Assembly: GCA_022844485.1 (NCBI GenBank)
Contig: JALHLQ010000013.1
Span: 1 to 64,000, forward strand
DNA: 64,000 bases
Source of the DNA: Xanthobacteraceae bacterium
Lineage (GTDB): Bacteria; Pseudomonadota; Alphaproteobacteria; Rhizobiales; Xanthobacteraceae
Direction of reading: 5' to 3'
Shown here: piece after piece, positions 10,988-21,226 of the stretch
Numbering within the stretch: the stretch's first letter is position 1
Layout: each line of letters starts with the position of its first letter
Made by a program: the position numbers and the translations under genes
Notes under the pieces: model-generated
Told to the model about the DNA's origin: nothing
Seen by the model: the letters and a program-made list of their open reading frames with translations, nothing else
Database searches by the model: none

Positions 10988-12301
10988 ATGACTCCCGTCG
11001 ACGCGATCCTCGCGCGCCTGCTTGCGCTCCATCCCAAGCGGATCGACCTTTCGCTCGATCGCATGTGGCGCATGCTCGGGCAGCTCGAGCATCCCGAGCG
11101 GAAGCTGCCGCCGGTGATCCACGTCGCCGGGACCAATGGAAAAGGTTCGACCATCGCCTTCATGCGCGCCATGCTCGAGGCGGCTGGCCTGCACGTGCAT
11201 GTCTATACCTCTCCGCATCTCGTGCGCTTCAACGAACGCTTTCGCATCGGTGCGACAGGCGGCGGCCGGCTGGTGACCGATGAGGAACTGGCGGCCGCCT
11301 TCGCGGAATGCGAACAGGCGAATGACGGCGAGCCGATCACGGTCTTCGAGATCACGACCGCGGCGGGCCTCCTTCTGTTTTCGCGGCATTCCGCCGACGT
11401 GCTGTTGCTCGAAGTCGGCATGGGCGGGCGGCTCGACGCAACGAACGTCGTCGAGCATCCGGCCGTGACCGTGATTACGCCGGTGTCGATGGACCACGCC
11501 GACTATCTCGGCGACAGCCTGGACAAGATCGCCTTCGAAAAGGCCGGCATTCTCAAGACCGGCACGCCCGGCGTGATTGCGGCCCAGCACTACGACGCGC
11601 TGCGCTCCATCGAGCGGCAGGCGGCGCGCCTTCGCACGTCCTTGCGCGTCGCAGGCGAACACTGGCACGTCACGGAAGAGCACGGCCGGCTCGTCTATCA
11701 GGATGAGCAAGGTCTGCTTGATCTGCCCGCACCACGCCTGTTCGGCCGGCACCAATTCGCCAATGCCGGCACGGCCATTGCGGCGTTGCGCGCGAGTCCC
11801 TGGAAGCTCGCGGCGCCCGCGATCGAAACAGGGATCTTGAATGCCGACTGGCCTGCGCGCCTGCAGCGCATCGCGAGCGGACGTCTCGCCGCGCTGGTGC
11901 CCGAGAGCGAGTTGTGGCTTGACGGCGGCCACAATCCCGATGGCGGCCGCGCTGCCGCCGCCGCCATGGCAGATCTGGAAGAACGGGTGCCCCGTCCTCT
12001 TGTGCTCGTCGTCGGCATGCTGTCCACAAAGGACTGCGGAGGGTTCCTGAAGAATTTTGCCGGCCTCGCGCATCATCTGATTGCGCTGGCCATCTCCGGA
12101 CAAGACAAGGTCTTGTCGCCGGAGGTGATTGCCGCGACCGCCACCGAGATAGGCATTCACTCCGAACAGGCCCCGAGCATCGAGGATGCGCTGATCTCGA
12201 TATCGGAGCTTGTGCTCACGCCTTCGCCCCGCGTGCTCATCACCGGCTCGCTGTATCTTGCGGGCGAAGTCCTTGCGGCGAACGGCACTCCGCCGCAGTG
12301 A
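10988..12301 (+). CDS. folC: bifunctional dihydrofolate / folylpolyglutamate synthase
   Basis: Adds glutamate to dihydropteroate and to reduced folates. The P-loop is HVAGTNGKGST (about 43-53), followed by YTSPHLVRFNERF, LLEVGMGGRLDATN and PVSMDHADYLG, all Mur-ligase-like FolC signatures. The C-terminal domain has LDGGHNPDGG. The ATG at 10988 gives 437 residues; a GTG at 10955 overlapping accD is also possible. It ends 14 bases from the convergent ligase gene. Confidence 0.95.
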   Translation: MTPVDAILARLLALHPKRIDLSLDRMWRMLGQLEHPERKLPPVIHVAGTNGKGSTIAFMRAMLEAAGLHVHVYTSPHLVRFNERFRIGATGGGRLVTDEELAAAFAECEQANDGEPITVFEITTAAGLLLFSRHSADVLLLEVGMGGRLDATNVVEHPAVTVITPVSMDHADYLGDSLDKIAFEKAGILKTGTPGVIAAQHYDALRSIERQAARLRTSLRVAGEHWHVTEEHGRLVYQDEQGLLDLPAPRLFGRHQFANAGTAIAALRASPWKLAAPAIETGILNADWPARLQRIASGRLAALVPESELWLDGGHNPDGGRAAAAAMADLEERVPRPLVLVVGMLSTKDCGGFLKNFAGLAHHLIALAISGQDKVLSPEVIAATATEIGIHSEQAPSIEDALISISELVLTPSPRVLITGSLYLAGEVLAANGTPPQ

Positions 12302-12315
12302 GCGGGCGCACGACC

Positions 12316-13350
12316 CTACCCGCTCAGCAACTGCATCAGGTTGGCGCCTTTTTGCGAGATCTGCTCCATCGTGCATTGACGCGGCGCCTTGTCGGGGCGC
12401 CAGCGCAGGAGTCTGGTGCCGTGCCGAAATCGGCCGCCGGCAAAATGATCATAGGAGACCTCGACGACGAGCTCGGGCCTAAGCGGCTGCCACTCGGTCG
12501 AGCGCTCGCTCGCCCAGCGGCTCGGTCCGCCCGGCGTCTGCCCGGCGAAACCCGGCGGGGCGATCATCGCCTCGAGCCTTCGGGTGAGCGCCGGCTTCTC
12601 GGCCGACTTGATCGTGGATGTGAAACCGACATGGTGCAGGAGCCCGGCTTCGTCATAGAGCCCGAGCAGGAGCGAGCCCACCACGTCCTTGCCCTGGTTG
12701 TAGCGAAAACCGCCGACAACGCAGTCCGCGCTGCGGTAGTTCTTGATCTTCTGCATGCCGGTGCGCTCGCCTGAGCGATAGGGCGCGTCGCGCCGCTTCG
12801 CGATGATGCCATCAAGCGTGGCGCCGACGCGATCGAGCCAGGTCTTTGCATGCGCCGCTTCCGTCGTCGCGGGCGAGAGTCGAAGCCTCGCGTGGCCCTC
12901 CAGATAGGCGCGCGCGAACTGCTCGAGGCGCGACCGACGTTCGGCCAAAGCTAGATCGGTGAGATCCGCTCCATCCGCATCCGCCAGGAGATCGAACAGG
13001 ATCAGCATTGCGGGGGTTTCGCGGGCGAGCCGCTTAATGCGGCTCTCGGTCGGATGAATGCGCTGAAGCAGCGCGTCGAAGGAGAATGTCTCCCCCTCCG
13101 GCACGACGATCTCGCCATCGAGCACAAAGGCCTGCGCCTTGACGGCGCTCACGGCCTCGACAAGTTCCGGAAAATAGCGCCCGAGCGGCTGCCCGGCTTT
13201 CGACTGCAGGTCGACCCGATCGCCGTCGCGAAAGACAAGGCAGCGGAATCCGTCCCATTTCGGCTCGTATTGCCATTCGCTCCCATGCGGCACCTTATCG
13301 ACGGAGAGCGCTTCCATCGGGGGCAAGGGCGGATGCAGGGCCAGCGTCAT
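12316..13350 (-). CDS. ATP-dependent DNA ligase, LigC/LigD-like
   Basis: Seals DNA nicks through a lysine-AMP intermediate. Motif I is EPKWDGFR (about 29-36) with the nucleotidylated lysine, followed by LDGEIVVP, LILFDLLA, GIIAKRRDAPYRSG and KIKNYRSADCVVGG. The OB-fold domain fills the C-terminal third. At 344 residues it is the stand-alone ligase, without the polymerase and nuclease domains of full LigD. No ku gene lies in the window, so a role in end joining cannot be inferred. It is inserted between folC and trxA, which are usually adjacent in rhizobia. LigC is the nearest named type, but the subgroup is uncertain. Confidence 0.9.
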   Translation of the reverse strand: MTLALHPPLPPMEALSVDKVPHGSEWQYEPKWDGFRCLVFRDGDRVDLQSKAGQPLGRYFPELVEAVSAVKAQAFVLDGEIVVPEGETFSFDALLQRIHPTESRIKRLARETPAMLILFDLLADADGADLTDLALAERRSRLEQFARAYLEGHARLRLSPATTEAAHAKTWLDRVGATLDGIIAKRRDAPYRSGERTGMQKIKNYRSADCVVGGFRYNQGKDVVGSLLLGLYDEAGLLHHVGFTSTIKSAEKPALTRRLEAMIAPPGFAGQTPGGPSRWASERSTEWQPLRPELVVEVSYDHFAGGRFRHGTRLLRWRPDKAPRQCTMEQISQKGANLMQLLSG

Positions 13351-13384
13351 TCAAAAGCTCCGAGAAGACGCCACCACAACGCAA

Positions 13385-13408
13385 ACGGCCGGCGCTTTGG
13401 CCGGCCGT
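13385..13408 (-). terminator. intrinsic terminator after trxA
   Basis: ACGGCCGGC (13385-13393) pairs perfectly with GCCGGCCGT (13400-13408) across a six-base loop. On the minus strand, downstream of the trxA stop, it is followed by TTTGCGTTG. A good terminator candidate for trxA and the addAB transcript. Confidence 0.65.
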
Positions 13409-13431
13409 CCCCAAAAATTCTCGGTTCGGCA

Positions 13432-13755
13432 TCAGACGGAGGCCGTGATCCACTGCTCAAGTTTCGCCTTGGGCGCGACGCCCACCTGGCGGGACGCGGG
13501 CTGGCCGTTCTTGAACAGCAACAGCGTTGGGATGGACATGACGCCGTATTTCGCCGCCGTGTTCGGGTTCTCGTCGACATTGAGTTTGACGATCTTGACC
13601 TTGCTGCCGGTCGGGGAACTGGCAATCTCGTCGAGCGCCGGCGCGATCATCCGGCAGGGGCCGCACCATTCCGCCCAGAAATCCACGACCACCGGCTGAT
13701 TGGATTTCAGCACTTCGGATTCGAAACTGGAATCGGACACCTTGCCGACAGCCAT
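13432..13755 (-). CDS. trxA: thioredoxin
   Basis: Small dithiol oxidoreductase. The active site [11 protein letters not shown] lies near residues 27-37, and [10 protein letters not shown] carries the conserved cis-proline. The 107-residue length is standard. The ATG at 13755 has AAGAGGTGG ahead of it. It follows addA on the same strand after 80 bases, the order seen in rhizobia. Confidence 0.97.
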   Translation of the reverse strand: MAVGKVSDSSFESEVLKSNQPVVVDFWAEWCGPCRMIAPALDEIASSPTGSKVKIVKLNVDENPNTAAKYGVMSIPTLLLFKNGQPASRQVGVAPKAKLEQWITASV

Positions 13756-13811
13756 GGGCCACCTCTTGTGTTCAGAGCTTAGGCGCGTGGCGCCCGATCG
13801 GTACGCGCGGA

Positions 13812-13839
13812 ACGTATGAACGCCCCCAAGCAGCGTCAA
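13812..13839 (-). promoter_or_regulatory. possible promoter for trxA
   Basis: On the minus strand TTGACG (13839-13834) and ATACGT (13817-13812) are separated by 16 bases, a fair sigma-70-type match. The -35 box overlaps the addA stop. It lies about 57 bases before the trxA ATG, which would let thioredoxin be expressed separately from addAB. Confidence 0.35.
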
Positions 13840-16800
13840 GCGGCCATTCCGCCAAGGCGGTCCAGCGCCGCCGCGATTGCAGAGCTCGGTATTTCCATGA
13901 CGGAGGGGCGGTCGGTCCAGATCAAGGCCGCGCGCTGCTCCCGGCCCGGATAGAGCTCGCCAAGCACGGCCGCATAGAGGGCGAGCTGCGCAATGGCGGC
14001 AGGCGGAACGTCGCTCAAGGCGGCCGGAGCAGGGCGATTGGTCTTGTAGTCGGCAATCAGCACCCGGTCCGAGGTCACGGCGAGGCGGTCGATCTGTCCC
14101 GAGACGCTGACCTTTCGCCCGGAAAGGGACAGCAAGCCGACAATCGGCGCCTCTGCCCGGCTGCCCGCAACGAACAGCGGCGCAAACACCGGATCGCCGA
14201 GCACCGTGAGAACCTCGACCGCCATCGTCTCACGCTCGGCCTGGCTGAGCGCGGGCGCCGCATGCGCCAGATAGCGAAGGGCGATGTCGGGGCGCCGCTC
14301 GGCCGCGACATCCGGGAGCGATTGCAGCAGCCGATGGATCAGGGCTCCGCGGCGTCGGGCCTGATGATCCGCCGCTGGGTTGGCTGTGTACGCTCCGTAG
14401 ACGGCCGAAGGCGAAATGATCTCCGGCGCCGTCGGAGCATCCGGTGCGTCGACCCGCAGCCAGGAAGGAAGGGCGGTTCTTGCAGGCCGGGCCAAGGGCT
14501 TCTCCGGCGCATCCGCAATGGTCTCCTTGGCGACCTTTTCCCAGCGCCGAATTGTTCCTTCGCCGTGCTCGGCGGCAACGATGATCGCATCGGCCGCGAG
14601 CGCTTCGGTGACGAGATCGTACCAGCATCCGCTCGGCCGCGTCCGCCGGCCCGCCGCCCCGCACAGGATGAGCTTTCGGCCCGCGCGGGTCATGCCGACA
14701 TAGAGGAGCCGCCGGTACTCGGCTTCTGCTGCAGCGAGCGCCGCCGCCCGCGCCTGCGCCACGACTTCGACGTCTTCCGTCTGCCGGGTCGGCCACAGGA
14801 TAGCGTCGGCCGCGCCGGGGGATTGTTTGCCAAGCGGCAGGGTGAGGAGTTGCGGTGGGCGCGGACCCGTCGGCCGCGTCAGCGTATCGGCGAGGATGAC
14901 CGTATCGGCCTCGAGTCCTTTTGCCCCATGCACGGTCATGACCCGCACCTCGCCCCGCGCCACGTCCATGTCACGCTTGATCTCGGTCGGAGCCGCGCGC
15001 ATCCAGGCGACGAAGCCCTGCACCGTCGGCGCATTGTGGCGCTCGTAGTTGAGCGCGAGCGCCAGGAATTCGTCGAGCGCATCCGACGCATCCGGCCCAA
15101 GACGCGTGAGCATGCGCGCGCGAGCACCGCCGCGGCCGAGCAGCCGCGCATAGAAGGCGAACGGCGTTTGCGTGCGCACGCGCTCCGCCAAGCCATCGAG
15201 CGTCGCCGCAGCCCGCACAAAATCCGGATCGCTTGTATTCTCCGTCAGGGCCTTGCGCAGCGTTCCGGCCCGCTTCCAGGCGAGTGCGAAAAGCTGCTCC
15301 TCGGAGAAGCCGAAAAGGGGGCTTCGCAGCGCCGTGGCGAGCGCGAGATCGTCGCCGGGGAGAAGCAGCGCGTCTGCGAGCGCCATGAGGTCCATCACCG
15401 CGATATGCTCGGTGAGAACGAGGCGGTCGGCGCCCGCCACCGGGATCTGCATATCCTTCAAGGCGCGGATGATGGCCTCGAACAAGGCGCCGCGCTGGCG
15501 CACGAGGATCAGAATGTCGCCCGGCGTCAGCGGCTCTCCCGACCCTGCGCGCTCTCCGCGCGCTATCCAGGCCTTGATCGTCTGAGCCATGCGCCTGGCC
15601 AAGAGAACGGGCGGGCTTGTCTCCGAGCGCGCATCGAACGGGGCGTTCCACGCTTCCATTTCGGGACGCTCCTCGGGCTCGACCAGCGGCCAGATATCGA
15701 CATGCCCCGGCGCGGCGTCGGGCAGCGCCATGTGGGCGGGCATGCCGGCCTCATCCTCGGTGAGGCTGGCGGCGAGGCTGCGCGAGGCGAACACGGCATC
15801 GACCGCGCCCAGCACATTGGCGCCCGAGCGGAACGAGAGCTTGAACTGGCGCGAGCGGAATTCAAGTTGCGCCGCCTTGTGCGCGCGGTCGAGGCGTCGG
15901 CGCACTTCGGCGAAGCTTTTCGGATCCGCGCCCTGGAAGGAGAAGATCGACTGCTTTTCGTCGCCGACGGCAAAGATCGAGCGGGAGACGCCGCGCGCGC
16001 CGGCGCCTGCCGTGAACTCGGATATCAGCCGGGTCACGATCGCCCACTGTTTCGGACTCGTGTCTTGCGCTTCGTCGATCAGCACATGATCGATGCCGAG
16101 ATCGAGCTTGTAGTGCACCCAGGCGGCGCCGAAATCGTCGAGCAAAGCGAGCGTCTTGTCGATCAGATCGTCATAGTCGAGCAGGCCGCGCCGGCTTTTC
16201 TCCGTTTGGTAGCGGCGGATCACGGCATCGGCGAGCCTGATCAGCGCCATGCTGCGGTCGCGAATGAGGACCGCCCGGCGGCGCTCGATCAAAGACTCAA
16301 GGCGCACCTGCTCCGCCGCCAGCCGCTCGGACACTTCGGGGTAAGTTTGCTGCAGGGCTTTGGTGAGCAACGATTTACGCGGCGACCCCTCTTTGGTGAA
16401 GAAGACGGAAAAATAGGTTTCGGTCCGGCTCGCGTCCGTAGCCAAGGCGGCGTCGCGCAGGCGTTGCGCCTGCTTGCGGTCGTTCTCGGATCCTCTCTCG
16501 ATTGTCCCGACGATGTCGTCGAAGCGCGGCATGGCCAGGAGCGATCCGGCGAGCGTTTCGGTTTCGATGGCCTCGATCGTTTCGTCCGGCTTGATCCCGA
16601 GCGCATGCGACAAGGCGGCCTCGGCTTGCTCCACGCCGCCCGCTTCATCGACGAAACGCGTGATCGCGTCACGCTTGGCGACTGCCTCCCGCAGCACCTC
16701 CGAGAATGTCTGGTCGGCCGCCATGGCAACAGCGCGCACGAGCGCGCGTCCCAGCGGACTGTCCGCCGCGGCTGCCGCCTCCAGCAAAACCGCCAGTCTC

Positions 16801-17288
16801 AGTCTGCTGATCAGTTCCTCTTCCGCGCGCTCATCGAGAACGTTGAAGCGCGCCGCAACTTCGGCCTCGAACGGGAACTGGTGCAGCAGATGCGCGCAGA
16901 AGGCGTGGATCGTCTGCACTTTCAGCCCGCCGGGCGTCTCCAGCGCCTGCGCGAAGAGCCGTCGCGCACGCTCCCGGCGCGCGGGATTCGCGGCTTTGCC
17001 GTCGAAAAGGCGAATGCTCGCGTCGAGCTCCGCGTCGCCGAGCGTGGCCCATTGGGCGAGCGTGTCGAACACCCGGTTCGCCATGTTCGCGGCAGCCGCC
17101 TTCGTGAAGGTCAGACAGAGCAGCTTGGCGGGATCGATCCCCTCGAGCAGCAATCGCACCACGCGCTGCACGAGCACGAAGGTCTTTCCGGATCCGGCAT
17201 TCGCGACGACAAAAGCCGACGCGGCCGGATCGGAGGCTTCGATCTGAACTTTCAGTGCTTCATCGGGAATCGGACGCGGCGGCTTCAC
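13836..17288 (-). CDS. addA: double-strand break repair helicase-nuclease AddA
   Basis: Helicase and nuclease subunit of AddAB, the alphaproteobacterial counterpart of RecBCD, which processes DNA ends for RecA. The UvrD-like helicase starts with ANAGSGKT (about 29-36); [14 protein letters not shown] is the Walker B region and [14 protein letters not shown] a later motif. The C-terminal PD-(D/E)XK nuclease shows [10 protein letters not shown]. The GTG at 17288 is chosen because GTGA overlaps the addB stop by four bases, implying coupling; a frame from 17333 would add an arginine-rich artefact. Length 1150. Confidence 0.95.
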   Translation of the reverse strand: MKPPRPIPDEALKVQIEASDPAASAFVVANAGSGKTFVLVQRVVRLLLEGIDPAKLLCLTFTKAAAANMANRVFDTLAQWATLGDAELDASIRLFDGKAANPARRERARRLFAQALETPGGLKVQTIHAFCAHLLHQFPFEAEVAARFNVLDERAEEELISRLRLAVLLEAAAAADSPLGRALVRAVAMAADQTFSEVLREAVAKRDAITRFVDEAGGVEQAEAALSHALGIKPDETIEAIETETLAGSLLAMPRFDDIVGTIERGSENDRKQAQRLRDAALATDASRTETYFSVFFTKEGSPRKSLLTKALQQTYPEVSERLAAEQVRLESLIERRRAVLIRDRSMALIRLADAVIRRYQTEKSRRGLLDYDDLIDKTLALLDDFGAAWVHYKLDLGIDHVLIDEAQDTSPKQWAIVTRLISEFTAGAGARGVSRSIFAVGDEKQSIFSFQGADPKSFAEVRRRLDRAHKAAQLEFRSRQFKLSFRSGANVLGAVDAVFASRSLAASLTEDEAGMPAHMALPDAAPGHVDIWPLVEPEERPEMEAWNAPFDARSETSPPVLLARRMAQTIKAWIARGERAGSGEPLTPGDILILVRQRGALFEAIIRALKDMQIPVAGADRLVLTEHIAVMDLMALADALLLPGDDLALATALRSPLFGFSEEQLFALAWKRAGTLRKALTENTSDPDFVRAAATLDGLAERVRTQTPFAFYARLLGRGGARARMLTRLGPDASDALDEFLALALNYERHNAPTVQGFVAWMRAAPTEIKRDMDVARGEVRVMTVHGAKGLEADTVILADTLTRPTGPRPPQLLTLPLGKQSPGAADAILWPTRQTEDVEVVAQARAAALAAAEAEYRRLLYVGMTRAGRKLILCGAAGRRTRPSGCWYDLVTEALAADAIIVAAEHGEGTIRRWEKVAKETIADAPEKPLARPARTALPSWLRVDAPDAPTAPEIISPSAVYGAYTANPAADHQARRRGALIHRLLQSLPDVAAERRPDIALRYLAHAAPALSQAERETMAVEVLTVLGDPVFAPLFVAGSRAEAPIVGLLSLSGRKVSVSGQIDRLAVTSDRVLIADYKTNRPAPAALSDVPPAAIAQLALYAAVLGELYPGREQRAALIWTDRPSVMEIPSSAIAAALDRLGGMAA

Positions 17289-20200
17289 CCCTCGCCTCCC
17301 TCGCCGTTGTCGCCGCCGCCGCTCGCCGACCATTCCTTGACGCGTGCGAGGTGGTCATAATCGCCGTAGCGTGTCGCCCACATCGAGCTCACGAGCGATC
17401 GGTAGGGCTCGGCTTCGTCTTCGAACCGGAGCGCGACCTCGCGCAGACGCCGCAGCGCGATGTCGGCCTGCGTGTCCGGCGTGCCCTCCCTGAAGACGAT
17501 GGGTATTTCCCTTCCCGCGGGATCTCCGCCGCCGAGCCTGACATAGCCGACTTCGGCGACCGATCCGCCGGCGGGAATCTCCCGGAAGCCGCCTTCACGC
17601 AGGATCGCGCTTTCGAGCGTGAGCTGCGGCGCGAATCCGGCGCGGACCTGCGGTTCGGTCCGCGCCTGTCCGGTCTTGTAATCGAGGATGGCAAGACGGC
17701 CGTCGCGAAGGACATCGATGCGGTCCGCGCGGGCGGAAAAAATGAATGTGCGGCCGCTCTCCAGCGCGATCTCGACGTGCCCCCGCGTCTCGGCGAAAGT
17801 GGCCGACACGGTCTTCCGCCGTTCGCGCTCCCAATCGACAAACCACTTTGCGATACGCAGGAAGCGCGGCCACCAGAAGGCGCGCGCTTCAGGATAATCC
17901 TCAAGCGGCGCAAAATGCTTGGCGCCGAGCGCGATCAATTCACGCAGCGGGTCGTCCGGCAGCCTCTTGGCGTATCGCTCGGTGAATTCGCCGATCGCGC
18001 CGTGGATGACCGTGCCGCGGTCCGCGGCGCCCGGCGGTGTATCGACCGCTTCGATCGGCACGAGACCCAGAATGTGTTTTGCATAGATCGTGTAGGGGTC
18101 GCGCAGCCAGTTCTCGATATCGGTCACCGACATCGCCGTCGGGCGTGCCACGCGCGGCGGACACGGCTCCGGTGGCGCGACCGGCTTCACCGCGGCCGGC
18201 TGATCGAGCGCCTGTGCAAGAGCAAGAAAGGTCTGTCCGCGCCGGCGGGCCTCGCTCCAAAGCGCGTCGCCGGCGACGGCCGCGAGGCGCTGCAAAAAAC
18301 GCGAGGCCACCGTCGGCGCGCCGTCGCGCTTCAGCGGCCGGGTGAGAATAACCTCGGGTGCGCCCAGCAATTGTGCGAAATCATGGGCCGCAAGCCCGAT
18401 GCGCCGTTCCGGCAGGTCGAGGCCGAGCTCCTGTCGCATCGAGCGGCTGAGCCAAGGGTCGCTGCGCGGCTGCGGCGGCCACACGCCTTCCACGAGGCCT
18501 CCCAGCACCACGCGGTCGACGCGTTGCAGCCTCGCTTCGAGAAGCCCGAATATGTGCACGCGCGCCTGGCCTTGCGGCGCGCGCCGCACGATCCGCTCCG
18601 CCAGCAAGGCGGCGAAGATGTCAGCGTACTCGGTGGGTGAAAGCGAAAGGCCGCTCTCTTCCGATCCGGCCAGATCCTCGAGCAGCGTCGCGAGCGCCGA
18701 GCCCGCTTCACCATCGAAGAGATTGCTGAGGCCTTCCCGATCGGCATTCAATGCCGCAAGGACGGCGGCGTGCCGCTCGGCGAACTCGGCGAGCGGACGG
18801 TTGCTATCGTCGAGCGAACAGAGCGGGTCAAGGGCGGCCGCAAGTTTGGCAATAAGCGTGTCGGCACTGTCGAGATCGCGATCGCTTAATCTGCGGCGCG
18901 GATCGGAGCGATGCAGTTCGTCGCGCTGGCGCCGGAAGGCGGCGAGCGCATGCGCAAGTCCGGCTATGCCCGGTCGCGGGCGCGGTCCCCGCAACAGGGC
19001 GAGCTCAAGCGCCGCCGTTGCATCGAGGTGAGCACCCGTATCGGCCGAAAGACGAAACCGCGGATGCTTCAGCAAGGCCAGCAAGGCAACGGGGGCCACG
19101 CCGCCGAGAACAGCATCTGCGGCAAGCCGCGCGAAGACGCCGGCTTGCGTCTCCGCCAGCGATTCGCCGCCGGTATCCGCGGCATTTACGTTCCAGCGGG
19201 CAAGCGACTGGGTCACGCGCCGCGCGAGCGCGCGGTCGGGCGTGACAAGCGCCGCCGTCTTATTCGGCGTCTCGAGCGCCTCGCGCAAGGCGACGGCGAT
19301 CGCGAGCGCTTCATCGTCTGCCGTTGCGGCCTCGATCACCGCGACATCTCGCATGCCCGCCTGCGTATTGTCTGCGAAGGTCGGTTCTGCCCGTCGCAAG
19401 TGCCACCGCTCCGCCGTAGCGGCAGGACGCAGAGCCTCGGAGACGAGCGTCTCGCGGCCGTGTTCGGCCGGTGGTGCTAGTGAAACCACCTCGCTGCGCG
19501 AGATGCCGATGCGCGCCAAAAGGGCACGCATGGCGAATTGCGGGTGGTTGGCCGCCCCGCTGCCGGCAATTCCGTTCCAGGACTCCTCATCAAGCGCGGT
19601 GTCGAGCCCGGGCAGAACCACCGCGCCGTGCGGAAGCTTGGCGATGGTCGCGAGCAACGTCGCGGTAGCGGGAATCGACCCCGTCGATCCGGCCGCGATC
19701 ACCGGTCCGCTGCGCTGCGCGGCGAGGCGCGCGGCTTCCGCCGCGATCAGCCGGTCCCGCCGCTCGGCAGGCTCGATCAAGCCGCGTTCGGCAAGCACCT
19801 TTGGCCAATTCACGCGGGCGATCTTGAGAAATTCGAGTGTGAGCGACCAGTACGCGTCGAGTTGGTTCGGGACGAGCTTATCGAGCCGGTCCCACGGAAC
19901 CTGGCGGGTCAGAAGATCGTCCATCAACCGCGCGAGATCGTCGGCGAGCGCCAAAGCTGCTGTCGGGCTCGCGACGACAAGGCTGGCATCCTCGCGCCGC
20001 AGCTGCGGCGAGCGCGCCCATTGCAGCACGAGGCGCGCCAGAAGAAGGCGGCGGTGGAAATCCGAGATCGCGGGTGGCAGCTCGAGCGCCTCGGCGGCGA
20101 TGTTCGCCCCCGCGAGGTCGGCAAACGCGAATTCGTCCTCGTCGATGTCGCCGATCGGCAGGATGCGCGGCAGAATCGCAGCGCGCCCCCCAAGCGCATC

Positions 20201-20386
20201 GAGAAAGGCCTCACGGGCGATCCGTCCCGCACGCCGCGTCGGCAGATACAGTGTCGCTGACGCAAGCTGCGCCGGATCCTCGGCCGCGAAGCCCGGCATG
20301 ACGCGTCCCTTAATCAGCGCGTCGACGAGCGTAGGGAGAAACGGCACCGAGGACGGAAGCGTGAAGACGCGCGCCGGTCGCATCAT
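17285..20386 (-). CDS. addB: double-strand break repair protein AddB
   Basis: Partner of AddA, with an inactivated helicase-like N-terminus thought to recognise regulatory sequences and a C-terminal nuclease. The nuclease motif is AILDYKTGQAR near residue 890. The cysteines that hold an iron-sulfur cluster in Bacillus AddB are absent: the region before the nuclease reads DPYTIYAKHILGL with no cysteine. 1033 residues. It begins directly after the murU stop (TGA then ATGATG) and ends overlapping addA. Confidence 0.92.
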   Translation of the reverse strand: MMRPARVFTLPSSVPFLPTLVDALIKGRVMPGFAAEDPAQLASATLYLPTRRAGRIAREAFLDALGGRAAILPRILPIGDIDEDEFAFADLAGANIAAEALELPPAISDFHRRLLLARLVLQWARSPQLRREDASLVVASPTAALALADDLARLMDDLLTRQVPWDRLDKLVPNQLDAYWSLTLEFLKIARVNWPKVLAERGLIEPAERRDRLIAAEAARLAAQRSGPVIAAGSTGSIPATATLLATIAKLPHGAVVLPGLDTALDEESWNGIAGSGAANHPQFAMRALLARIGISRSEVVSLAPPAEHGRETLVSEALRPAATAERWHLRRAEPTFADNTQAGMRDVAVIEAATADDEALAIAVALREALETPNKTAALVTPDRALARRVTQSLARWNVNAADTGGESLAETQAGVFARLAADAVLGGVAPVALLALLKHPRFRLSADTGAHLDATAALELALLRGPRPRPGIAGLAHALAAFRRQRDELHRSDPRRRLSDRDLDSADTLIAKLAAALDPLCSLDDSNRPLAEFAERHAAVLAALNADREGLSNLFDGEAGSALATLLEDLAGSEESGLSLSPTEYADIFAALLAERIVRRAPQGQARVHIFGLLEARLQRVDRVVLGGLVEGVWPPQPRSDPWLSRSMRQELGLDLPERRIGLAAHDFAQLLGAPEVILTRPLKRDGAPTVASRFLQRLAAVAGDALWSEARRRGQTFLALAQALDQPAAVKPVAPPEPCPPRVARPTAMSVTDIENWLRDPYTIYAKHILGLVPIEAVDTPPGAADRGTVIHGAIGEFTERYAKRLPDDPLRELIALGAKHFAPLEDYPEARAFWWPRFLRIAKWFVDWERERRKTVSATFAETRGHVEIALESGRTFIFSARADRIDVLRDGRLAILDYKTGQARTEPQVRAGFAPQLTLESAILREGGFREIPAGGSVAEVGYVRLGGGDPAGREIPIVFREGTPDTQADIALRRLREVALRFEDEAEPYRSLVSSMWATRYGDYDHLARVKEWSASGGGDNGEGGEG

Positions 20387-21124
20387 TCACGCCGCGCTGG
20401 CGGCGATCGCCGATTCCGCCTGGGCGATCGCCGCCGGCGTTCCGACATGCATCCATGTGCCTTCGAGCCGAAGCCCGTGCAGGCGGCCCGACTCGGACGC
20501 CCTGTCGAAAAGCCGCACGAGCGAGAAGGCGCGCTCGCTCACGCCGCCGAAGAGCGAGGGCGATAGGATGGCGGCCCCGGCATAGACGAAAGGGGCGATC
20601 TCGCGTTCGGAGCGGCGCTTGAGCCGTCCATCCGGTGCGAGCGCGTAATCGCCGCGCCCCTCATAGCCGATGCTGCTCGCGGTCGGTGCAAGCAGAAGCA
20701 GCGCGTCCATGTCCGCTTCATTGAACGCGTGCGCAAGCCTGCCGAGATTGGGATTCACGCCCTCGACCCAGATCGTATCGGAATTGATGTGAAAGAACGG
20801 GCGAGTGCCGAGCAGCGGCAAGGCCTTGGCAACTCCGCCGCCGGTGTCGAGCAGCGCGGCGCGCTCATCGGAGATCAGGATTTTCGGTGCGCGGCGAGAG
20901 GCGAGGTGGCGCTCGATCTGATCAGCCATGTGGTGAACATTGACCACCGCCGTCTCCACGCCGGCCGCGGCGAGCCGGTCGAGGACGTGGTCGATCAACG
21001 CGCGTCCGTCGACTTCAACGAGCGGTTTCGGAATTCGGTCGGTGATCGGCCGCATGCGCGTGCCGCTGCCTGCCGCGAGCACCATCGCGCATCGCGGAAC
21101 CCCTGCGGCCGCCTGTTTCGCCAT
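20387..21124 (-). CDS. murU: N-acetylmuramate alpha-1-phosphate uridylyltransferase (MurU-like)
   Basis: A nucleotidyltransferase of 245 residues starting MVLAAGSGTRMRPITD and PKPLVEVDG (about 14-38), the signature of sugar-1-phosphate NDP transferases, with a later HINSDTIW acidic metal site. Its neighbour encodes an AmgK-like sugar kinase. In Pseudomonas, AmgK and MurU salvage cell-wall MurNAc directly to UDP-MurNAc, bypassing de novo synthesis and fosfomycin. The adjacency rather than the motif fixes the MurU name. It abuts addB with no gap. Confidence 0.82.
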   Translation of the reverse strand: MAKQAAAGVPRCAMVLAAGSGTRMRPITDRIPKPLVEVDGRALIDHVLDRLAAAGVETAVVNVHHMADQIERHLASRRAPKILISDERAALLDTGGGVAKALPLLGTRPFFHINSDTIWVEGVNPNLGRLAHAFNEADMDALLLLAPTASSIGYEGRGDYALAPDGRLKRRSEREIAPFVYAGAAILSPSLFGGVSERAFSLVRLFDRASESGRLHGLRLEGTWMHVGTPAAIAQAESAIAASAA

Positions 21125-21200
21125 GGCTCACCCCCGCTTCCTTATGCCGTCTGCGCGCCGTGCCGACAAGTCGGCCTATTCGCAAATCGCCTACTGAAAC

Positions 21201-21226
21201 GGATGCGAATGTGGGAATCGGACCAC
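21201..21226 (+). repeat. dispersed 26-base repeat, copy 2
   Basis: Starts GGATGCGAATGTGGG and ends GAATCGGACCAC, matching copy 1 (5757-5782, opposite strand) at 23 of 26 positions. It lies between murU and the tsaE/amgK gene and touches the latter's stop codon. Confidence 0.5.

Noticed and set aside
14262-17360. A 1032-residue open frame antisense to addA
   Set aside because: Mirrors addA codons, has no domain, and addA carries all helicase and nuclease motifs.
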